From Phoronis ovalis (lineage: Eukaryota; Phoronida; Phoronidae), in the NCBI GenBank assembly GCA_028565635.1, contig JAOXYB010055745.1:1-11163 (forward strand): DNA of 11,163 bases. The letters are read 5' to 3'. Position numbers and translations under genes: made by a program. The notes beneath the pieces were generated by a model, which saw only the letters and a list, made by a program, of their open reading frames with translations, searched no databases and had not been told where the DNA came from. Shown piece after piece: positions 1 through 9,700 of the stretch. How positions within the stretch are numbered: the stretch's first letter is position 1; every line of letters starts with the position of its first letter.

Positions 1-442
1 TAGCAGAACTATATGTTACATTCTGCACCAAATTAACAATTCGACCTAAAAAAAATAACAATTATCAATTATGGCATATCTAAGAGAGTTTGTTATCAAT
101 TACTATCCTATCCTAGTTTATTTGAACACATTCTATTTACTGTTATGTGTACATGTATTTTATTCAACAGATCGAATACAAACAGAAAACAAAAAAATTG
201 ATTATTTGTGATCAAGTTCTAACTACGGATAATAATGTCTACATGAAAAACAGTCACTGTGCCAATTTATATGGCACCGCAAAATCATCTTGCGATGCAT
301 TATCGTCAATCCATCAACTCAGATAAAACAATTTTTTAAGAAAAATGTTGGAAACAGCAAGTTTGTTTTTTAAAATCAGTTTGTTTCCATTTGATTTACA
401 AGTTTTGAACAGGATTTGAACAGGATACGTAATCTTACTTAC
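1..442 (-). other. Intron after FN3 exon 5 (partial)
   Basis: AT-rich, with no exon, repeat element or RNA gene that I can recognise. The donor GTAAGT sits at 442-437. A small direct repeat TTGAACAGGAT x2 lies at about 403-425. The matching acceptor lies beyond the left edge. Confidence 0.7.
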
Positions 443-751
443 TCTTTTTCTTTGTTCTTATGCTGATACTTTTTTGCAATCCGACAAGATATGTGCCATT
501 CCCTCTAACATAGATAGTATAGTTTGAGTATGCATACGGCTGAGCTATAGTTGCTGTTGTTATTGCTTTATCAACTCCAATCCAAGCAGTTATATTTTCT
601 GCCGTATTGTCACACTGGCCCTTTGAAGTTACGTGGTAACGCCATTCATAGTTTTGAAGTTGACAACCATCATCAACTGGTGAAGTCCAGTAAACATTAA
701 TGCTTGAATTATTTTCTTCTATGGTGAGGTTAGACATTTCTGGTAATATAT
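443..751 (-). CDS. Exon encoding fibronectin III domain 5
   Basis: Acceptor CTTGCGTTGTAG; donor GTAAGTAAG from 442 downward. The exon is 309 nt (103 codons), phase 1 to phase 1, and the split codon with the previous exon is GAT. FN3 landmarks are INVYWTSP, NYEWRYHV and YAYSNYTIYVRGNG. A C-x16-C pair has exactly the spacing seen in FN3 domain 3. At least five sequons are present (NLT, NSS, NIT, NYT, NGT). The domain ends in a basic stretch just before the donor (RTKKK). A stop follows in the unspliced frame, so an alternative truncated product cannot be excluded, but the strong donor favours continuation beyond the left edge. Confidence 0.84.
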
Positions 752-3700
752 CTACAACGCAAGTTGAAACCAAAATACTATATATGTAATGTCTTTTTTT
801 TCTTCTTTTTTTTGAAGAATAATGTTTTTATTTAAATTAATATCTTTAAATATTTTTAATCAATGACATTTTAAAGTGTGCAATACCTTAACAGTAATAC
901 TACAAGAAAGTTTTCAAACAATAGCCAAACCTTCCAATGTTGTGAATGCATAGGTGTTACTCCATGGTCCTGGTCCAGCAGATGTATATGTTCGAATCTT
1001 CACTGTGTAGTCGGAATAAGGAACCAAGTTTGTGCAGACGGCACTAGTAAAGTTATTTGCTGTTTTTACTTGTTCTTCTTTTGAAGCGCTTATACATGTT
1101 TTGTCAAAATTTGTCAGGTAATATTCATAGTTCATGATGATACCATTTCTTTTATTACAGTCTGGAGGATGCCAAAAAATTGTGACCGACCTCTCTTCCG
1201 GAGTAATAGCCAAGTCTCTAGGTGCACCGGTAGGAGCTACAAATGAAGTCAAATATTTTTTACAAATTACAAAGAATACATATGTACGTCAAAGAAAACA
1301 TTTATTAGCTATCCGCAATTATATAGTATTTTCACATGTGCAATGCATCCGGGGGGCACTTCCTATATCGGTATATATATATACATGTGCCGCGCTTCAG
1401 GGTCGCTTTTTTTGGGCTACCAGGATATTTCAGGGTGGGTCATTTTCACTCCGGGATATTTCAGGGTGGGTTTTTAAGATATTTTAGAGTGGTATAGTTG
1501 CCAACTGTCACGCATTTTGATTCAAATGATTTTTTTGGAGATTTTGATCGTCCACAGAGTTTAAAGGAGATGAAAAAATTGGAAATGACCTTTTTCTTCT
1601 TTTTGGTTGTCAATTTTTTCTGGCAACACGAAGACGATTTTTGGGACCAAGGATATTTCAGGGTCTGTATTTTGTCAATTCCCAGGATATTTCAGGGTCA
1701 GGGTTTGGACCCCTGCGCCTCACACCCCTACCTCATATAAAATAGAGTGCCCCCCGGGGCAATACATTTGTCTCTTGTAATTCGTGCATTATATGTCGTA
1801 CCAGAATCGCCTTGCTTTCTTTTTTTCACGATAAAAATATTCCACTTACGCACTCAATGACGAAAAAAATAAATCTTGAAAATTAATTTTCTACCATAAT
1901 ATAACATAGTCTAGAGGGTAGTGTATACGTACAGTATATAAGTCACTAGATAGAGGCAAGTCAAAAGTTCATAATAGTGCTGACTGGTAGGACCTTGTGA
2001 GTGTTGCAGTATAAAATTATGCATTTTATGCATCATTAGAATAATTACATTGTTTTTAAAATATATAATTATGAAACATAAAACAGATCCACTGTTTGAT
2101 TTTATTGATTACCTTTTATTTATGTATGTATGCATTCAAAAATGAAAATAATTATTTTACAAGTCTTGTTCTACTTAAATTACAATTAAAGTAGCTGCAT
2201 ATTATTTTTGTATTATCTTTACACATTAAGTTCTGGCTGTACAGTGTTACACATATATAATAGTGGAGAAAAAAGTTGTGCTGAGTGCTGGTTTATTAAA
2301 AGAATCGGGCAAACCTGTAAAACCCAAAGTTCGATAAATAATCTAGTTATTACCAGGACACATGATAAGATTTTATTACCCGGTTACAATTGAAACATAT
2401 GGACTAGCAGACGAAATTCTGATTGCAGGTTTGTAGGTTACGTCATACTCCAGTACGCAGGCACGTTATGTAATGTGGCACATTTGAAAAAAAATTCATT
2501 ATACTTATTACAAATGGTAAGCTCTTAAAGTGATCGCTGTGGGTAGTGCTCAAGTTTCTATGGCAATTGTACTAATATTAAACAGGTGAAACCTCAAAGC
2601 GAACTAGATGGTTGTATTGACTTCCCAACTGCTTATATATGGCACATAAAGTCACGTGTTCTGCTTAACGCTTCTGTCATTACCTATTTAGAATCATGAT
2701 TCACGTACGAGCCTTGTTGTTTGTTAAAAAATAATAATTGATGCGACCAAATTGCAAAACAAATCGGTTTTTCTTTACAAACTTATAATTGAAATTGGAG
2801 AAAAAAGGTGCGCTGGGTGCTAGTTTATTAAAAGAAACGGAAAAACCTGTAAAACACAAAAAGTTCTATAAATAAGGTAGTTATTACCAGGACCTAAGAT
2901 TTTATTACCCGGTTACAATCGAAACACAGTACTCCAGTACGCATTCAAATTATGTAACAGTTCGCCGACGCTTTCGAGCTCGCTATTAATTGGCATATCG
3001 GCACCGGGGATTAAATGAATAAGAAAAGCACACACATATCGACCATGCCACATGGAGGACCGTTCAAAGAAACAGCATTAGAGTATTATATTTTAAACTA
3101 GCACAATGTCCGTCCATTCGGCTAGCTAAATGCTATTTTTTTTAACCCTCTTAATGTGGCAGTTGGTGGTCTTTCCTTTCGTATTGTTTTTTGTTACAGT
3201 GTAGTTTAATATGATTTAAATAAATCTTAATTATGTTTTCAATAAAGAAGCCACTTTACCTTCTTCACTCGTCCATTGTTCATTTTCATTATAGTTTCCT
3301 ACTAAAGTTTCTGTTTTAGCAGCGACAGTCACTCTGTACTTTGCAAACGGTAACAAACCAGTGATGCTTTTGTTTGTATTATCATCTCCTTGAAGAGTGA
3401 TATTCAGCTGTGGCTGTGACGAGGCATTACATCCACCAATGTTTATTAGTTGATAGGTAAAAATATAGCCCGATAACACACAGCCATTTGTCTTAGGCTT
3501 TGGCCAACTTGCCTGGAGGCCATTTTTTAAAGATAGTAGGGTAATATCTTCAATTGCAGTAGCTGAATAATACAATTAAAAGAATTGTGCGAAAAGATAG
3601 TTTTAACCCGGGGGACTCGGGTTTAAAGTGTATACACATTCTCGTGAATGTACTGGAAAAGACTGTATGCAAGTGGACCAGAGGTGTGTAAAACCACCCC

Positions 3701-6700
3701 TAAACAAGATCGCCCTCAAACTCCATAATGATACTAGTTTCTAAGACTCAAATGCTTCGACAAGCAAAGAAGTAGATTATTTCTCCGCCCCAAACCACCC
3801 CCTAAAACGCCATTGGCTATCCCAATTCTCCAAGTAAACATACCCCTAAACAAGAATCATCATCATCGCAACAAATAGACTCTAAGCAAAAATAGGGCCT
3901 AAAACTAAACCCTTTTTGCTCCAATTGTCCATTTTTGCATTCTAAGCGCGGTACGCGCCCAACCTCTAAAAAGGCACCCTCTTCACGAGATGTTAGTAAC
4001 GAGTATGCATATATACCCACTTTATATCTGAGTGGCCTTCTCTGGGCTTTGTGGTATTTAAGCTGTGCCTTGTAGAAAACGCTTGAAATCAGACACTGCA
4101 ATAACCATTCAATGTCTCTTATCTTTAGGCAAGAGTTTGACCAAAAGTACCAACTAAATTCAAACTGTATATAAATTGGATTTTTAGATCCTAAAACAAT
4201 TTTTCAAATTTATATAGTAGTTGTGAAAAAAAGAAACCGGGAAAGTCAAAATGGTATATAGTGGTATTTGGAAATATGTGTATTGGATAATTTGAAATAC
4301 GGGATTTTTAAAATTAATTTTAAAAATGTTTCACTTGGGCCTGATTTTTGCAGGTTAAGATTGAGGTGGTGACAGGTTGCGTGCATTTTTTATCGTTTCG
4401 AATTCACCGGTGACCTGTAATAACCAAGCTCATTATCGGAAAACATTTAAAGTTCAAAAATCTCACATTTCAAAACTTTATATATATACATTTTCACATA
4501 CATTTATCATTACTGTTTTAATTTTTCCGAGTTCACATTTTCATAACTTGAAAAAAAGGTTTTGAAAACCGAAAACCCAATTTATAGCTGATTTTGAAGT
4601 ACCCTTTGTAATAATCTATTTGCATGCACTTGTTTGCACAGCAAAATTTTAATTCGGGTGGTTATGAGTTGTTAGAAGATTGGATTTGCTTTCAACCAGC
4701 AAATAACTGTTCATTAGCTTCTTTTGTCAAACCACCAAGTGGAAACAAATACATGTAGCCTTATTCATTGACATGCTCAATTATTTTAAGAGTTTAATAT
4801 GTAAGGTTTTTTTCATATGAGATATGATGATAAAGTAGAGCTACTTATACATTTATAGAACAACCTAACGTCTGCTATTCACTAATTTAAAACTAAAATA
4901 CCATGCACAGTGTACTAACTTATATTGTATAAGAAATACCTTCTTCTGGTGTTGTAATGTTCTTTTCTTCTGAGAAGTCAGATTCCGCATGCATATTAGC
5001 AGCTTTGATTCTTATTTTCCATTTGTCGTTGCATGCCATTGAAGGAATATTCATTTCTCTTAGAGTTGATGAAACGTTAGTTATCTGTCTCCACGTTGAA
5101 TCACTGGTATTTTGGTACTCTATTGTAAATGTTCCTTCTACGGTGCACGCCCAAGCACTTAGCTACAGAAAACAAATTGTTTTTTTTTTGTTTGCATGTG
5201 TCACACAAATTATCAATTTAAAAGCTAGCTTAGTGTTTAATATTATTTATTGCTGACAATTTATCATTTACATGTGTTTTTGGCGTTTTTGTGGGATTTT
5301 TGATCATTTGGTGATAAGTGTGAATGACAGAAGTAGAAAAATATTTAGTTTTTTATGTTATTTTAATTTTTAGCACCAGCTTTCTGTGGCAATGAGTGCT
5401 TTATAGTATTACATGATCATACATTATAAAAAGTAGGGGATTTCTTAAGCCACTATATATATGTATGTGGGTTGTTTGGTTCTTTTTGGATCATGCATTG
5501 TATTTGTGTCGGTGAATAAATGTAATGATGGGAGCGTATACTTTTTGCGTAAACAGTGAATGAGCCATTTTTTCGATGGTGAATGGTGAAAGCAGCTGGA
5601 ATTAACTGGTGAATCGTGAATGAGTTATTCCTCGTCAACGGCGAATGGCTGATATTTTAAGCGTGAAGCGTGAAAATATGAGGATTTCAGGCGTGAATGG
5701 TGAATAAAATATATACGCGCGAACAAAGAAAATGTTTTACCTTCACTCTACATGGTAACTACGTCTTTAAGACGACCGGCATTTGCGGTTTAGGTAAAAC
5801 AACTGCGATATCAAGGGCTACCTGCCTGTTTTTTTTTGTTATATAGTACAATGGTCCTAACCTATTATCTCAGCAGGTAAGCACATGGCACGCAGATGCA
5901 TGATCACACATTTTATGGTCGGGGAAACATAAGCGTCCGATAATTATTTACCCACTTCTTGAATCATCGGAGCGTGATGAGGCACCCACATTTTTATAGC
6001 TTTATAGGTTATTTACAAAATTTTGAATAGTTAATTCCTTGCGATGAGAACAGTATAACATTAACTCTTATATACAGAATCTTATAATCACTGCCCCTGA
6101 ATTATGTTCCTGGACCTGTTGTTCACAGGTGTGAATTCCCTTAGTGGTTACCTCATTACACTCCGATGATTCGGAAGTAAAGTAACATTATCGCATCCTC
6201 ATGTTTGCCAGACTATATATAATTAGCATCAGTTGGTAACTTAATATGATAGCTTGATGCTTACAATTATCCCCATGCACAGTTCTTGTGTCATAAATAT
6301 AGTTATTGTATATTTTCAATAACTTTATTTGTGTCGTAATAATTCCAAATTACAGTTAAACTTTTTTAAATAATGGATGATTTTACCAAGAATTATAGAT
6401 AACTTACCTCCCAAGATACTTGAACTCTGAGGGGATTTCGTAAAATAACTAAGCCATTTATAGTGGGTACACTTGGTTCTAAAAAGAATGACATGCAGGC
6501 GTTAAATAGTATTATTTATTCACTTTATTTATACTGGATGGCCTGATCAGTGCAAAGCACTGTTCTCCCTCAAGGTCCAGGCAATCGTTTCTTTTTAATT
6601 ATTTGAGTGTTGCTTTTAATAAATTCCCTTTGTCCCTTTATTAGATTGAGTGTTTTAACAAGGAAGAGTTAGAATCCCAGTATGGGTCCTGACAACCTTT

Positions 6701-9700
6701 ATTTCGATCCAAAAAAGGAAAAATGAACCATTTTCTGTTTCCTTATTCAATTTAGTGCTCTAGTACGCGGGTCTTGAAAACTTCAATTTCGATCTCAAAT
6801 ATGAAAAAAGGAACTAGTCCTTTTACTTATTCAGCATTAAGGAAAATGGAGCAATTTCCGTATTTCTTGTCCGAATGACTGTTTCAATAAAAGAGTATGG
6901 ACTTTGAGAACTTTGAGAACTCGAATTAAAAAACTTCCGCACAATTTAAAAGATATCCTCAATGTTAGTCGCATGAGAATGATGATGGTTTAATGCTAGT
7001 ACTGTTAAACTTATGATTTTGTTATTGCCTGTTTTACTCTTATTTCTCGATAGCCTTTAGAAAATCCAGTCATAGCGACACATAGAAAACAAATAATTCA
7101 TATCATTAATCGTCATCATCAATTCTTTAATAATAAACCATGCTACTGGCATGGTGGATTCGAACCTGCGCTGAAAATGTATGAAAACTCTGAAAAATCG
7201 AGTGTATTAACCCCTAAGCCATGCACGTATCTGTACTAATTATAAAATATGTTAACCATACCCTAACCCTAGCCTTACTTCTACACTAAATATTATACTG
7301 AAAACATATATCTGAATCAAGTCTTTTCCTTATTCAGCTTAAAACAAATAAGGAAACATGTAATGGTTGCTTTTGTTCATTCGGCTTATACATATCAGCA
7401 TGTATCGACCAAAAAGAAAAAGAAATTGTCTCCGTTTTCCTTATAGAAAAAGGAAATAGTTCCCTTTTCCTAATTGGGCTCAAAATCGAGGTTAAAAATA
7501 ATTATACGATAGGTTTCAAATGAGACTTGGTAATTTTAACATACCAAAAAAAACTTACTCTCACAGCTAGTGGTAGCTGTTAAGTCAGGACTGGCAAAAC
7601 CGATATCTCCGTTTTCCAATTTGATACTAATATGTATGCTATATGTTACTTCTCTTTGCAGGTCTGTGATATTACTAGTAAATTCATTATCATTACAATT
7701 GCCATCTAATTCTTGCCAATGCTTGTAGTAGGATTCTGAAGCGTTTTTGTATTGAACAAGATACTGGCCGCTTACAGGTTCTTCTGCTCCTGAGGTCCAC
7801 TTTATCCATTTCACAGCAATAAAAGTTGGTCCAGCTTGAACCAAGATTGCAGGACTATATAGTTGAGCGACTTCTGCAAATCAATATGTTAACAAGAGAC
7901 CCATAGTTACATAGTTTGCTTGGCTATATTTTGAACCCAATCGCAACTGAAATCAAACTTAATTTGTACTTGGGCACACATTAGGGGTCATTTCAATATG
8001 CATGTTAGATCATGTTGAATAAAAAAAACATTGATGCTTGAATTACAACTATCTCTCTGTTTATCGAGTGGCAGTCTGAATAAATCCAACATTTAGTGTT
8101 CCGTACCCTCTCAACTAAAGTCTGGTTTATTGTCTCGAAAAGCAGAAGAACGGTAGTAGTTGACGATGGATCACGCAGAGAGAACCCGGCGGGGTACTCG
8201 AGGTATTTTTCAGTAGGGGTGTGCAGCCCAGTTAAAAGTTTTGGATTTGCATTGTATACTTCTTACTGTATTTTTTTGGATTGCTACCGTAAAGAAATTC
8301 AAAAATTTGGATTGCTACCCACTGCTTACAGCAAATAAATTGGATTAATTTTAGGTTTGTATCCTTAAAACGATTGTTGGAATTTGGTTTGAATCAGTCA
8401 ATTTGCGTAAAAATGGATTGCTACTCAAATATTTTGGATTGCTACCCTTATATTTCACAAGATTTGGATTGCTACCCTAAAATTTCAAAAAAATTGGATT
8501 TATTCAGACTGATCGAGTGGGTGCAAATGGGAGAACAAATATTGCCGCCAAACAGCTACATCGAAATTGATCCAGATCAAAAACATGCTTGACCTATGTT
8601 TAGTATTTGCCTTACACCAATTGTTCTTATCCATCAGAATTTTCAAGATATTGGTATACAGATTATTAAGATAAAATTTGAAGTCATGCAGGTGAAAATT
8701 TAAAATCACCCTATTTTGACCTATTTACCTTTTGATTTGAAGAGAGCATTTTATCTATCATAGTTTTGAAGACAAGAGGCTACCAGTCGGCCATATTGGA
8801 AGTGATCTGACTCAAAAGTGAACTTTACCTGTATTTTGACATAGTTACATTTATCCTATTCCTAATATGAAATTGACCTCACAGAAATTAAAGCTGTAAT
8901 CACAAGACTAAGAAATATTAATAGACGGATACACTGACTGACAACAGACCGCGGGTAACGTGGCCTGCAAGCTAACAAGCAGTTTACGTAACATAAACTA
9001 GAAAAGAAAATTTTAGTGTTATAACAAATCAGTTGTAGAAATCTTACATCACTAAGACAGGATAATCGATTTGAAATGAATTTATTAAAGATAATGGACT
9101 TACTTCTGTCACATTGTGACGAACTATATAACCTTCACCCAAGTTGCTCATCTCAGCAAGGATTACGAAAGAGAAAAACAAAAAATGGACTCAGAAGGAC
9201 ACAAAATCATTTAGTTTTCATTTAAACAGCCAAAATAAATCTTTAAACTAATCAATTTTAGAATTAGGAGCATATTTTGTCCGTGAATATTCAAATATAC
9301 ATGTTACGCAGAAGCAATATCAAGTAAACATAACATTTGTAATTCGTTTACTAAGATCCTTATTACCCGTGATGCAAAATGGTCTCTTGTAACCAATAGC
9401 ACATGAACAACCGTATGGGTCTAATGTGCATATGGGATAATTCCTGCATAAAGTACCAAAATGAAGACATTGTGCAGTGCAATTTCTGCCAAAGCGATTT
9501 CCACCACATGCTAAAATAGAAACCTGACATGTCAAATACAAAATCATACACATTGAAAGTATTCCTTTTTTATTAGACTTGGATTTTTCAAACGTTTTTA
9601 GCAGTCCATGGCGCGCGGTTGCTTTACAAACAAAGTAAATTTCTGCATACTAGAAATATCAAACAGGCAAAAACAAACATTACACAAATTAAGCTGTGTG

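Larger units (their letters stand above)
1237..3259 (-). other. Intron between FN3 exons 3 and 4
   Basis: About 2.0 kb. It contains the CCGGGG-ended element at 1349-1757 and a duplicated block at 2263-2475 and 2795-2957. The rest (about 1770-2260 and 2960-3230) is AT-rich without recognisable coding or structured sequence. Open frames in it on the plus strand are fragments of repeats. Confidence 0.75.
5163..6407 (-). other. Phase-0 intron inside FN3 domain 2
   Basis: About 1.2 kb, interrupting the domain between its B and C strands. It holds the GTGAAT-rich tract (5511-5708) and the long foldback (about 5900-6233). The rest is AT-rich without recognisable features. Confidence 0.75.
6479..7558 (-). 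other. Intron between FN3 exons 1 and 2
   Basis: About 1.1 kb. It contains related AAGGAAAA/TTTCCTTATT repeats in direct and inverted orientation (6701-6880 and 7325-7495) and a tRNA-derived sequence (7148-7224) between them. Short hairpins include CAGTGC/GCACTG near 6550. Confidence 0.72.

Noticed and set aside
1134-1740. Plus-strand open frames at 1134-1487 and 1498-1740
   Set aside because: They overlap the FN3 exon on the other strand or lie within the inverted-repeat element; the encoded strings reflect repeated GGATATTTCAGGG sequence and match no domain.
3817-4101. Minus-strand 94-codon open frame with a run of aspartates and cysteines
   Set aside because: It lies in the C-rich repeat element, has no splice context or domain, and runs past the element boundary.
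4304-4327. Perfect 24-bp palindrome of A and T
   Set aside because: Composed only of A/T runs in very AT-rich DNA, where such palindromes arise easily; no associated element.
4957-5256. Plus-strand hydrophobic open frame that looks like a membrane protein
   Set aside because: It is antisense to the second half of FN3 domain 2, whose splice sites and phase match are much stronger evidence.
7258-7271. Telomere-like CCCTAACCCT
   Set aside because: Only about two units; too short to distinguish from chance and not near any chromosome-end structure.
8096-8592. Plus-strand open frames with repeated LDCYP-like strings
   Set aside because: They are translations of the TGGATTGCTAC subrepeats inside the MITE, with no protein family resemblance.
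9104-9151. Possible extra minus-strand exon ending at a consensus GTAAGT donor (9103-9098)
   Set aside because: With the available acceptors no reading in the required phase 1 stays open, and the open frame (ending in GYIVRHNVTE) shows no EGF, Ig or FN3 landmark. The flanking exons join cleanly without it.
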